A stretch of DNA of 64,000 bases from Leptolyngbya sp. PLA1 (GTDB taxonomy: Bacteria; Planctomycetota; Phycisphaerae; Phycisphaerales; UBA1924), in the NCBI GenBank assembly GCA_021405315.1, contig QWIH01000017.1, positions 1 through 64,000 on the forward strand, in the 5' to 3' direction. The position numbers and the translations under genes are program-made. The notes under the pieces are model-generated. The model saw only the letters and a list, made by a program, of their open reading frames with translations. It ran no database searches and was not told where the DNA came from. Below are positions 7,943 to 15,760 of this stretch, piece by piece; the first letter of the stretch is position 1, and every line of letters starts with the position of its first letter.

Positions 7943-9045
7943 CGACCCGGAAGCGACTCGTCGTCGGCTGCATGACGGGAACCAGCCTCGACGGGCTGGA
8001 TGCGGCGCTCGTGGAGATTGACGGTTTCGGACTGGGCATGACGCCGCGCTTCGTCCGTGGCCTCTCCAGGCCGCTCGGAAGCACAGGCCCCGCGCTCCGT
8101 CGCATCGCCCAGCAGACGCCGATGCCGGCAGGGGACATCGCCCGCACCGCCCTCGAGCTCGGCGAACTCCATGCCTTAGCCGTGGCGGAGCTTCTCTCTG
8201 GGGCCCGCTGTGATCTCATCTGCGTCCATGGGCAGACCGTGTTCCACCAGCCCCCCGTCTCCTGGCAACTCATCAACGTCTTCCCCATCGTCCGCACCCT
8301 CGCCGCGCCGGTCGTCTTTGACCTTCGTCAGGCGGATCTTGTCGCCGGCGGTCAGGGCGCGCCGATCACGCCCATCGCGGACGCAATCTGGCTCAGGGCC
8401 GTTCGGGTTCCCTGGGCCGTCATCAATCTCGGTGGATTCTGCAACGTCACGCTCGGCGGTGGGGGGGGAGGGTCGGTCGGATCTCATCTTGGGGCGATTC
8501 GCGCCTCCGACGTCTGCGCCTGCAATCAACTGCTCGATTGCGTCGCGCGCGAGGCCCTCGGGTGCCCGTTCGATGATCGGGGCTCGCACGCGCTTCGTGG
8601 CACCGTGAACCCCGCAGCCCTCGCCGACCTCGCCCGCCTCCTCGGCGATCAGCAGCACGCCGGTCGCAGCCTCGGCACGGGCGACGAGGCCGGACACTGG
8701 GTGCGCTCGCACCGGGCCTCACTCTCCGGTCCCGACCTCGCCGCGACGGCCTGTGAAGGGATCGCCGCCAGGATCATCGAGTCCGTGCGGGGCGCCTCGG
8801 AGCTGTACCTCGCAGGCGGTGGCGAGCACAACCACGCGCTTGTTGCCGCAATCTCAAGGTTGGCTGCCGGGGCCTCGGGAGCCAGCGTGGTCCCGCTCGC
8901 GTCGCTCGGCCTCCCCGGGGCATTCCGCGAGGCCGCCCACTTTGCGGTGCTCGGGGCGCTCTGCCAGGACCGCGTTCCCATCACTCTCCCGGCGGTGACC
9001 GGTGTCCGCGTGGCTCCGATCTCCGGTGCGTGGGTCATGCCCTGA
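7939..9045 (+). CDS. anmK: Anhydro-N-acetylmuramic acid kinase
   Basis: 368-residue kinase of the AnmK family, which opens the 1,6-anhydro ring of anhMurNAc and phosphorylates it to MurNAc-6-phosphate in cell-wall recycling. Visible marks are GCMTGTSLDGLDAALVEI at residues 11-28, CVHGQTVFH, the FDLRQADLVAGGQGAPITP stretch with the conserved D-x-R-x-x-D and G-G-x-G-A-P, NLGGFCNVT, and the C-terminal AGGGEHN segment. Length matches the family (about 370). It is the third gene of an operon with a symporter and a GH20 hexosaminidase, with ATGA overlap and GGAGG 6 bases before the start. A MurQ etherase is not in the window. Confidence 0.95.
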   Translation: MTTRKRLVVGCMTGTSLDGLDAALVEIDGFGLGMTPRFVRGLSRPLGSTGPALRRIAQQTPMPAGDIARTALELGELHALAVAELLSGARCDLICVHGQTVFHQPPVSWQLINVFPIVRTLAAPVVFDLRQADLVAGGQGAPITPIADAIWLRAVRVPWAVINLGGFCNVTLGGGGGGSVGSHLGAIRASDVCACNQLLDCVAREALGCPFDDRGSHALRGTVNPAALADLARLLGDQQHAGRSLGTGDEAGHWVRSHRASLSGPDLAATACEGIAARIIESVRGASELYLAGGGEHNHALVAAISRLAAGASGASVVPLASLGLPGAFREAAHFAVLGALCQDRVPITLPAVTGVRVAPISGAWVMP

Positions 9046-9159
9046 TCCCCCGTCGCACAGGAGTGGTACCATCTCCCCGTGGCGGTGAGGTTTCGGAAGG
9101 CTTGCCGGGAGCGCAGTCCCGAGGCCATCGGTTCCTCGCGTCCATCCAGGAGCTCGTTC

Positions 9160-9732
9160 ATGCGGAATCGTGCGCAGTCGTTCGTGGCCGGAGCCTGCCT
9201 CTTCGTGCTCGTGGGCGCGGGGGTTCTTGTGCAATCCGGGTATGCACAGCCGGGCGGCGGTGGTGGTCAGCCCAGGCAGCCCGACGGCCAGGGCCGCCGG
9301 GGCGGTCAGCCCGGACAGCCCGGCGGGCCGGGTGGCCCGCAGGGTGGTCGCGCCGCTTCCGTCGAGGGCTCTATGCGCGGCATCAACCGCGCGCTGCGCG
9401 AGGTCAAGGCCACTATCGGAGATGCGACCAAGCAGGAGCAGACACTGATGGGCGTCTACGGCATGCAGGCCGCCTGCGCCACCGCCAAGCGCGCCAAGCC
9501 GGAGCACCTCAAGGGTGACGAGGCAAAGATGCTCGGCGAGTTCCGGCGAGACATGCACGCCCTCACCGCGCTGCTTGTGGAACTCGAAGGCCATGTGCTC
9601 GACGGCAAGGTCGATGCGGCAGGTGCCACCCTCAAGAAGATCGAAGCCGCGCGTGACGCGGCCCATGAGAAGTTCGGTGTGAAGGACGAGGAAGACGAAG
9701 GCGCCGGACGGCCCGCGCCCTCTGGCAACTGA
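9160..9732 (+). CDS. Exported cytochrome b562-like four-helix protein
   Basis: 190-residue protein: signal peptide (about residues 1-31, ending SGYAQ), a Gly/Pro/Gln-rich linker (about 32-65), then a helical domain of about 110 residues. That domain aligns by eye with cytochrome b562. SVEGSMRGINRALREV corresponds to the first helix with the haem-ligand methionine (M72). DAAHEKFG near the end corresponds to the segment with the ligand histidine (H169); the ligand spacing of 97 is close to the 95 of the E. coli protein. Such proteins bind haem b non-covalently in the periplasm. ATG at 9160 has AGGAG 8 bases upstream. Haem binding is inferred; the Gly-rich linker is unusual for the family. Confidence 0.65.
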   Translation: MRNRAQSFVAGACLFVLVGAGVLVQSGYAQPGGGGGQPRQPDGQGRRGGQPGQPGGPGGPQGGRAASVEGSMRGINRALREVKATIGDATKQEQTLMGVYGMQAACATAKRAKPEHLKGDEAKMLGEFRRDMHALTALLVELEGHVLDGKVDAAGATLKKIEAARDAAHEKFGVKDEEDEGAGRPAPSGN

Positions 9733-9767
9733 TTCCCCGCTCCGGTCACGACACCCGTTCGTCGCCG

Positions 9768-9798
9768 CGGAGGCCGCTCCACACCGGGGCGGCCTCCC
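9768..9798. other. Stable GC hairpin in the gap after the cytochrome b562-like gene
   Basis: GGAGGCCG pairs with CGGCCTCC over a loop of about 13 bases, some 35 bases after the stop codon. No T-run follows, so it is not a standard intrinsic terminator, but it may protect the 3' end or act with Rho. Confidence 0.4.
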
Positions 9799-9870
9799 GT
9801 GCTTCTACGGGTCGTCTGCGATCGCAAACCTCTACGGGGTTTCATGTTGCGAAGTTTTCGGTCCTGTCAC

Positions 9871-9900
9871 TTGCAAGTTGGGCCGTTGTTTGGGTATGCT
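9871..9900 (+). promoter_or_regulatory. Probable sigma-70-type promoter of the DUF1579 gene
   Basis: TTGCAA at 9871-9876 and TATGCT at 9895-9900 are separated by 18 bases and lie about 80 bases before the start codon. The local sequence is poorer in G+C than its surroundings. No other good pair occurs in this gap. Confidence 0.5.
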
Positions 9901-9982
9901 GAGGCCCGCGTCCGGTGATGGTACCGACGCATTTGGGCCCGGAGACCGGGGGTGGCCGGAGGGGCCTCAGGAGAACTCAGCA

Positions 9983-10672
9983 ATGGCAGCAGCAGCGAAA
10001 CTGGCGTCGGTTTGCGTCATCGGGGCACTCATCGCGGCGGCGGTCGCGCAGCCCGGGACGGACAAGCATCCCATCAAGGCCCCCGACGCGCCCAAGGCGC
10101 CCGAGGGGCAGCCCGACATGGCGGCGATGATGGCGGCGTGGGAGGCCGCCGCGAAGCCGGGCAAGATGCACGAGCACCTTGCCAAGGGCGCCGGCACCTG
10201 GGAAGGCACCGTCAAGATGTGGATGGATCCCGCCGCTCCGCCCAGCGAGAGCAAGTGCACCACGGTCATGACCCCCGTGATGGGCGGCCGCTTCGTCCGC
10301 GGAGAGACCAAGGGCAACTTCGACATGGGCCAGGGCCCGGTTCCTTTCGAAGGCTTCGGGATCTACGGCTACAACAACACCACCAAGCAGTTCGAGTCCA
10401 CCTGGTGCGACAACCTCGGCACCTGCATGATGCACTTCACCGGCGCACTCAGCGAGGATGGAAAGGTCCTCACCTGGAACTCCAAGTTCGTCGACCCCAT
10501 GACCGGCAAGGACACATGGATGCGCGAGGTCGAGACCTACACGGGCCCGGACTCCATGAAGCTCGAGATGTACGGCCCCTCCATGGACGGCAAGGGTGAG
10601 ATGAAGATGATGGAGATCACCTACACCCGCGTCGCCAAGGCCGCGACGCCCAAGGCCGATCTCTCCAAGTAG
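9983..10672 (+). CDS. Exported DUF1579 family protein
   Basis: 229-residue protein with an N-terminal signal-like segment (residues 1-22, ending AAAVAQPG), a Pro/Ala-rich linker, then a DUF1579-type domain from about residue 55. Typical of the family are the GTWEGTVKMWMDP start, KCTTVMTPVMGGRFVRGE, and FEGFGIYGYNNTTKQFESTWCDNLGT. The family forms a lipocalin-like beta structure of unknown function and is common in planctomycetes. ATG at 9983 has AGGAG 9 bases upstream. It has its own promoter-like site and terminator, so it is probably monocistronic. Methionine is abundant in the C-terminal third. No biochemical role can be given. Confidence 0.8.
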   Translation: MAAAAKLASVCVIGALIAAAVAQPGTDKHPIKAPDAPKAPEGQPDMAAMMAAWEAAAKPGKMHEHLAKGAGTWEGTVKMWMDPAAPPSESKCTTVMTPVMGGRFVRGETKGNFDMGQGPVPFEGFGIYGYNNTTKQFESTWCDNLGTCMMHFTGALSEDGKVLTWNSKFVDPMTGKDTWMREVETYTGPDSMKLEMYGPSMDGKGEMKMMEITYTRVAKAATPKADLSK

Positions 10673-10693
10673 CCCGATCGGATTCACACTCCC

Positions 10694-10732
10694 ACCGCCC
10701 GGGGTCCACCGGCCCCGGGCGGTCTTTCGTTG
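10694..10732 (+). terminator. Rho-independent terminator of the DUF1579 gene
   Basis: ACCGCCCGGGG pairs perfectly with CCCCGGGCGGT (11 pairs, 8-base loop) and is followed by CTTTCGTTG, 21 bases after the stop codon. Confidence 0.75.
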
Positions 10733-10787
10733 TGCAGGCGCGGGCCGCCGCGATCTGTTGCACAGCCGCCCGCACTCTGCGGAGGCG

Positions 10788-11987
10788 TCACCCCTGCCCG
10801 ACCTGAACACGCCGGCCCCCGCTCCGCGAGGGAAGTACGACGCTCAGTACCGTCGCGAGCGCCAGGACGCCCAGAACAACCAGCAGCGAGACCGTCGTGT
10901 CGATCTTGACCGGCTCGAGCTTGGGCAGGCCCAGCAGCTCCAGGTACGGCGGCGCACTGAGCAGCAGGAGCTTCACCCCCACGAACGCGAGGATGAGGAT
11001 GAGGGCCGGCTTCAGGAAGCGGAACTTCATGATCAGGGCCGCGAGGCAGAAGTACAGCGCCCTCAGCCCGAGGATCGCGAAGATGTTGCTTGTAAACACG
11101 ATGAACGGGTCCGGCGTGATCGCGAAGATCGCCGGGATCGAGTCCACCGCGAAGACCAGGTCCGTGATCTCAACCAGGAGCAGGGCCAGGAACAGCGGTG
11201 TCACCGCCCACCTCGCGCTCAGGGAGCCCGCCGGCGGCGGGTCCTGCACGTCCTCGCCCGCCGCGTTCTTCGAGTACGTCGGCTTCAGCGTCCGGCGGGT
11301 GAAGAACCGCTGCCCGTCGTAGAACTCCGTGACGCGGAAGAACCTCCTGCACAGCCGCACGGCGAGGTTCTGCGACACGTCGTCGTTGCCCTTGATCAGC
11401 GCCATCTTGAGAGCCGTGAGCAGCAGGAACCCGCCGAAGAGGATCAGGATCCACTGGTACTTCAGGATCAGGCCGGCGCCGAGGAAGATCATCCCGCCAC
11501 GCATCACCAGCGCTCCGAGGATTCCCCAGAAGAGCACGCGGTGCTGATACTTCGCCGGCACGGCGAAGTACGAGAAGATCAGCGCGATGACAAAGATGTT
11601 GTCCATCGCAAGGGACTTCTCAACGACGTACCCCACCAGGTACTGCTTGGCGGCGTCGAGCCCGCGGACCTCGCCGGGCACGATCAGCGGCGCGCCGGAC
11701 CGGATCGCCTCCGAGGTGCTGTACGTCGGGGTCTCCAGCCCAAGCCCGAGCCAGTGCCCCTCGTACGCGAGGTACACAAAGCCGCTGAACGCAAGCCCGC
11801 AGGTGAGCCACACCACGGACCACGTGACCGCCTCCTTCAGCTTCACCTCGTGGGCTTCGCGGTGGAACACCCCGAGGTCCAGCGCCAGAAACACGCCCAC
11901 CAGGCCGATGAACGCGGCGTAGGCCCAGAACTTCAGGTCGGCCGGGTTCGGAGACGTTTCGAGTGCGAGCAGAAGCAGTCCGTCCAT
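10788..11987 (-). CDS. TerC/Alx-family integral membrane protein, probable metal exporter
   Basis: 399-residue membrane protein with about nine hydrophobic helices. It has the TerC family patterns: a charged EKSLAMDNIFVIALIFSYF-type helix with the conserved D-N, and LLVEITDLVFAVDSIPAIFA with its acidic residues inside the membrane. TerC/Alx proteins move Mn2+ or protect against metal stress, and some help load secreted enzymes with manganese. The ATG at 11987 (MDGLLLLAL) follows AGGGTGAT. The long untranslated leader carries a yybP-ykoY-type Mn2+ riboswitch, which supports a manganese role and metal-dependent expression. A loop of about 80 residues near residue 240 is longer than in the shortest family members. 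Confidence 0.92.
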   Translation of the reverse strand: MDGLLLLALETSPNPADLKFWAYAAFIGLVGVFLALDLGVFHREAHEVKLKEAVTWSVVWLTCGLAFSGFVYLAYEGHWLGLGLETPTYSTSEAIRSGAPLIVPGEVRGLDAAKQYLVGYVVEKSLAMDNIFVIALIFSYFAVPAKYQHRVLFWGILGALVMRGGMIFLGAGLILKYQWILILFGGFLLLTALKMALIKGNDDVSQNLAVRLCRRFFRVTEFYDGQRFFTRRTLKPTYSKNAAGEDVQDPPPAGSLSARWAVTPLFLALLLVEITDLVFAVDSIPAIFAITPDPFIVFTSNIFAILGLRALYFCLAALIMKFRFLKPALILILAFVGVKLLLLSAPPYLELLGLPKLEPVKIDTTVSLLVVLGVLALATVLSVVLPSRSGGRRVQVGQG

Positions 11988-12044
11988 GACGAGATCACCC
12001 TGAGCCCGCGTCCGCCACGGGGGCGGGCGCGAGAGGCCACAGCG

Positions 12045-12190
12045 TGTTGGTCTCGCCGGGGGTGCCGACGCTCGCACCCGAGTGGGGGCGGGCAGGCACC
12101 ACAGACGGGCCGGGCAAGAGCGAGAGTCGCTCCGACCGTGCTGACGACCCGTCACACCCGCATCGGCGGGCGGCTACTCCCCAACAGGGA
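12045..12190 (-). promoter_or_regulatory. yybP-ykoY-class (Mn2+) riboswitch in the terC leader
   Basis: Read on the minus strand, the leader has the conserved elements of this class in order. TGTTGGGGAGTAGC at its 5' end carries the invariant GGGGAGUAG (12174-12182). A CCCGC/GCGGG hairpin follows, then CGTCAGCACGG (12139-12146 region), then GC-rich stems, and finally CCCCGGCGAGACC (12049-12057 region). TGTTGG and CCAACA can pair to close the first stem. The class binds Mn2+ in a pocket formed by the two conserved loops and typically sits before TerC/Alx/MntP exporters, as here. It ends about 60 bases before the start codon, leaving room for a switching hairpin. The exact boundaries are approximate. 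Confidence 0.85.
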
Positions 12191-12438
12191 AGAAACGAAT
12201 ACTACGCGGGGTCCGCCGGTCGCACCATGCCCGGCAACATCATCTTCGAGCGCCATGTCGGCAGTCCGGAGCATTCAGCGTCGGCGGACGCTCCTCGCAG
12301 CCGCCCGCGCGGCTGCCGCGGTCCCCCCGCGTTCACGCCAGGTTGCCCGTCGGGGGACCGCCATCAAAAACGACCCCCCCGGTAACTCCGGTGGTGGACC
12401 CACGTCTGAGTCCAGCAACCGACCTGCGGGGGGGTAAG
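12191..12438. other. Gap between terC riboswitch and tRNA gene
   Basis: This GC-rich stretch should hold the promoter for the terC leader. Reading the minus strand I see no clear -35/-10 pair; an AT-richer patch around 12185-12205 adjoins the riboswitch start. No gene-like frame is present. Confidence 0.4.
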
Positions 12439-12512
12439 TGAGCGATCCCGGACTCGAACCGGGGACCTCTTCCATGTCAAGGAAGCGCGCTAGCCAACTG
12501 CGCTAATCGCCC
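12439..12512 (-). tRNA. tRNA-Val (anticodon GAC)
   Basis: A full cloverleaf is visible on the minus strand. The acceptor stem is GGGCGAT/ATCGCTC with one G-T pair. It has a D arm with GCGC...GCGC, the anticodon stem CTTCC/GGAAG around loop TTGACAT, a five-base variable region, and the T arm CCCGG-TTCGAGT-CCGGG. The anticodon GAC reads GUC (and GUU) valine codons. The discriminator base is A and CCA is not encoded. Confidence 0.95.
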
Positions 12513-12572
12513 AAGGCGGGGAGAGTATATCGCCCATTCAGCGGCGAAGGCCAGCGCGGAATCCCAAAACGC

Positions 12573-12605
12573 AAAGGGCCCGGGCACATGGCCCGGGCTC
12601 CCTTT
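12573..12605 (-). terminator. Terminator-like hairpin after the dockerin-protein gene
   Basis: On the minus strand AAAGGG-AG-CCCGGGC pairs with GCCCGGG-CCCTTT around a short loop, followed by GCGTTTTGG. It lies 37 bases after the stop at 12642. The A/T flanks make it able to work in either direction. Confidence 0.65.
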
Positions 12606-12641
12606 GGATTCTCCCCTCTCTCCTTGGGGGTTATTGGGGAC

Positions 12642-14894
12642 TCAGGGGCAGTCGCCGCCGGCGACCACGTTGATCAGGGCCGCGACGTCGTCCTGATCGA
12701 CGTTCCCGTCGTGGTTGATGTCGGGGTCGATGCCGGTGGGGTTGGCCCCGCCGCCGACGACGTTGATGAGGTAGGCCACGTCGTCCTGATCGACGTTGCC
12801 GTCCTGGTTCACGTCGGGGTCGCAGGGGGCCGCCGGGGGCATGATGTTGAGGTTGAACGCCCCGGTGACGTTGGGCGAGAAGGAGCCGACGCGGATGCGG
12901 TAGCTGGTGCCGGCGGTGAGGGTCGCGAAGACGCCGGCCTGGAGCCCGCAGCCCGTGCCGTGGTCATCGTCGCACGCGATGGGGGTCTGGCCGGAGACGG
13001 GGCAGCCCTCGTAGACCGCGAGGACGGTGTCGAACGAAGTGCCGCAGGTGTCGATGCGGTACTCGCCGGACTGGGCGGGCGAGAAGGAGTACCACAGGTC
13101 GTGCCGGGGCACGAAGCCGTCGGAGGGGCACATGCCGGCGGTGTCCTCGGTGTTGGCGCCGCAGTTGCCGAAGGTGTGGGACCCCTCCGTCACGGTGACC
13201 GCCCCCGTGCAGACGTCGTTGGGGTAGGAGTAGTAGAACGAGGGGCGGACGTTCGCGATGCCCGAGGCCCCGTTGTAGCCCGCGATGCGGACGAAGTAGG
13301 TCTCGCCCGCGGCGAAGTTGAAGGTCACCAGGCTGGCGCGGTTGTTCGGGGCGGGGAAGGACGCGTCGTCGTTGCAGACGAGAGTGTTGGTGTTGTTGAT
13401 GATCGTGCTGGGACACGCGGAGTGCACGCTGAGCACGGTGTCGAAGTCCGAGCCGAAGGTGTCGATGATGGCGTTGCCGGAGCAGGTGGGGGTGAAGGAG
13501 TACCAGATGTCCGGGCCCTGGCCCGCGCCGCCCGTGCCGCACGTGGTCGAGTTGCCGCTGGAGGTGGCGTAGGTGGTGCAGGCCTGGAACTCGGAGAGGG
13601 GCATCGCCCCCGCCCCGGAGCAGACGTCGCTGGGCTGGCCGTTCTGGAGCGAGATGCCGTAGACAGCGCCACGGTCGGTGACCGAAGCCTCGTCGTCGCC
13701 CAGGTCGCCCACGGCGATGTTGCTGTCAAGGATGTCCAGGCTCGTGCCGAAGGTCGAGACTCCGTCCGGGTCGCTGAACTTGTTGGTCTGGGCCCACACC
13801 CCGTCGATCTTCTCAAAGACATACACCGTCTTGGTGGACTCGCCGTAGACCGCGATGCGGCTGCCGTCGGTCGCGACCCCGGAGCCGAACCGCAGTCCGG
13901 ACACCGCGTCCGACGCCGTCAGCACCGCGACCACGTTCCAGGAGTTGCCCGAACGCTCGTACACGTGGACGCGGCCGGCGCTCGCGACCGAACCGAACAG
14001 CAGCGGCTTGGGTTCGCCGGGGGCGCCGATGACCATGAGGTCGCCCTCGATGGCGACGGCCTGGCCGAAGTTGCCGTTCTCGTACCCCGTCGCGGGGCTG
14101 ATCACGGCCGGGGCGCCGACGAGGCCGTTGTCGAGCTTCTGCGCCATGTAGGCCACGCCGCTGTCGGTGGGCTGCCCGCTGGCGTTCCCGCCGGGCCCGC
14201 CGACGACGGCGTACCGAGAGGTCTTGGACATGGCGACGGCGGTTCCGCGGTGCTCCGCGGTCTTCCCGTTGAAGTCCCCGCCCCAGATGGTGAACGCGTT
14301 GGTCCACGCGCCATTGGCATCGCGGGTGAAGAAGAAGGCGGCGCCGGCCTGGCTGACACTGTGGAACGAGTGGTTCGGTGCGCCGATCACCGCCCAGCCC
14401 CCGCCGTACGCGCTGATCGCGACGGACTGGCCCGCGAGGTCGTCCTGGTTGGGGAAGAAGGAGAAGAGGTCGGACTCGAACGTCCAGTTGCTCCCGCCGT
14501 TGTCCGTGCGGTACACGCGGGCCCGGCCTCGGTTGGTGTTGTAGCCCGGAGCGCCCGCGATCACGTACGGGTACGCGATGTCCACCGACGTGCCCATCCG
14601 GTCATTCGCCGTGGGGCCGAAGGACCCACCGAGCGAAGACCAGGACTGGCCCTTTGCCCACACGGAGAACGAGCCCACGTCCGTCCCGCCGGGGCCGTCG
14701 TTGCCCGGGATCCCCACGACCATGATCGGGCTGGTCGGGCGGAGGTCGATCGCCACGCCCGAGCCCAGTCGCTCGTTGGCGGTCGCGCCCACGCGGTTGA
14801 GTTTCTGGAACCCGGCGCACTGGGCCGAGGCGGAGCCGGCGACCACAACCATCAGTGCGGCGGCGGATGCGAAGCGAACGGTCTGAGTCCTCAT
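12642..14894 (-). CDS. Large exported protein with integrin-like repeats and C-terminal dockerin-like repeats
   Basis: 750-residue protein. A signal peptide (residues 1-25, ending GSASAQ) is followed by FG-GAP-like beta-propeller repeats (about 30-400) such as SGVAIDL, GTSVDIAY, GQSVAIS and FGQAVAIEG. Two similar domains of about 130 residues then follow, each with a (N)DVC start, a W-Y-S-F segment, a D-T-x-x-x-x-F-D-T-V-L strand and a CxxD patch. The C-terminus carries two calcium-type loops, DPDVNQDGNVDQDDVAYLIN and DPDINHDGNVDQDDVAALIN, of the planctomycete dockerin-like type. It is probably surface-anchored or part of an extracellular assembly. ATG at 14894 has GGGAGAC upstream. No cohesin gene is nearby, and the ligand is unknown. 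Confidence 0.85.
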   Translation of the reverse strand: MRTQTVRFASAAALMVVVAGSASAQCAGFQKLNRVGATANERLGSGVAIDLRPTSPIMVVGIPGNDGPGGTDVGSFSVWAKGQSWSSLGGSFGPTANDRMGTSVDIAYPYVIAGAPGYNTNRGRARVYRTDNGGSNWTFESDLFSFFPNQDDLAGQSVAISAYGGGWAVIGAPNHSFHSVSQAGAAFFFTRDANGAWTNAFTIWGGDFNGKTAEHRGTAVAMSKTSRYAVVGGPGGNASGQPTDSGVAYMAQKLDNGLVGAPAVISPATGYENGNFGQAVAIEGDLMVIGAPGEPKPLLFGSVASAGRVHVYERSGNSWNVVAVLTASDAVSGLRFGSGVATDGSRIAVYGESTKTVYVFEKIDGVWAQTNKFSDPDGVSTFGTSLDILDSNIAVGDLGDDEASVTDRGAVYGISLQNGQPSDVCSGAGAMPLSEFQACTTYATSSGNSTTCGTGGAGQGPDIWYSFTPTCSGNAIIDTFGSDFDTVLSVHSACPSTIINNTNTLVCNDDASFPAPNNRASLVTFNFAAGETYFVRIAGYNGASGIANVRPSFYYSYPNDVCTGAVTVTEGSHTFGNCGANTEDTAGMCPSDGFVPRHDLWYSFSPAQSGEYRIDTCGTSFDTVLAVYEGCPVSGQTPIACDDDHGTGCGLQAGVFATLTAGTSYRIRVGSFSPNVTGAFNLNIMPPAAPCDPDVNQDGNVDQDDVAYLINVVGGGANPTGIDPDINHDGNVDQDDVAALINVVAGGDCP

Positions 14895-15172
14895 GGCAGT
14901 CTCCCTTTGACTTTCTGCGTACCGATCGCGCGTGCCCCGCGGGGCGACGTGCCCCGGAGCCGAACAGCCAGACGCGATCCCTGTGTGCTTGTGCTTCCGT
15001 CTGCGAGGTGCAGCCGGACGAAGGACAAGGCGTCGCCCCGCGCCGGAGGCGCTAACCGCCCGGCCAATAATTCTGCGACGCTGCCCCGATCCCGAGCGCG
15101 CCACCGCCCCGGCAACGCCTTGAATAGGGAGCAAGACGCCCGCGATACCCTCAGTGCCGACGTGGAGGCCCC

Positions 15173-15760
15173 ATGGACACCAACAACACCTTCGCCGTGA
15201 CTCGACTGCTCGCGGCGGTTCACTCCGGCGATCCCCGCGCCTCCGAGCAGCTCCTCCCCCTCATCTACGACGAGCTCCGCAAGCTCGCACGCTCCTACAT
15301 GAAGCGGGAGAGCGAGGGCCAGACCATCCAGGCGACGGCGCTCGTTCACGAGGCCTATATGAGGCTCGTCGGGAGTGCCGACGTCTCCTGGGATAACAGA
15401 GGGCACTTCTTCGCCGCCGCCGCCCTCGCCATGCGCCGAATCCTCGTCGAACGCGCCCGCTCGCGGGGTCGCATCAAGCGTGGCGGCGACCGACAGCGCG
15501 TCGAGCTGGCGGACCACGCCGGCGCGACCGAGGAATCCCCCGTCGATCTCGTGGCCCTCGACGGCGCCCTCCGCAAGCTCGAGGCGTTCGACCAGCGCAA
15601 GTCCGAGGTCGTCATGCTCAAGTACTTCGCCGGACTCACCAACGACGAGGTCGCCGCCGCACTCGGCGTGTCCTCCGCCACTGTCCGCAACGAGTGGACC
15701 TTCGCCCGTGCATGGCTCATGCGTGAGCTGGCACAGGCCGAGGAGTCGGAGCCCGGATGA
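15173..15760 (+). CDS. ECF-subfamily RNA polymerase sigma factor (planctomycete type)
   Basis: 195-residue sigma-70-family protein containing region 2 and region 4. The N-terminal part (LLPLIYDELRKLARSYM, TALVHEAYMRL, FFAAAALAMRRILVERARSR) and the C-terminal helix-turn-helix (VVMLKYFAGLTNDEVAAALG, then SSATVRNEWTFARAWL) match the ECF-like group common in planctomycetes and acidobacteria. GGAGG lies 7 bases before the ATG. The stop overlaps the start of the WD40 kinase gene (ATGA). No anti-sigma factor is adjacent; in this group a linked Ser/Thr kinase is thought to control the sigma factor, so phosphorylation by the next gene product is plausible. Confidence 0.93.
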   Translation: MDTNNTFAVTRLLAAVHSGDPRASEQLLPLIYDELRKLARSYMKRESEGQTIQATALVHEAYMRLVGSADVSWDNRGHFFAAAALAMRRILVERARSRGRIKRGGDRQRVELADHAGATEESPVDLVALDGALRKLEAFDQRKSEVVMLKYFAGLTNDEVAAALGVSSATVRNEWTFARAWLMRELAQAEESEPG

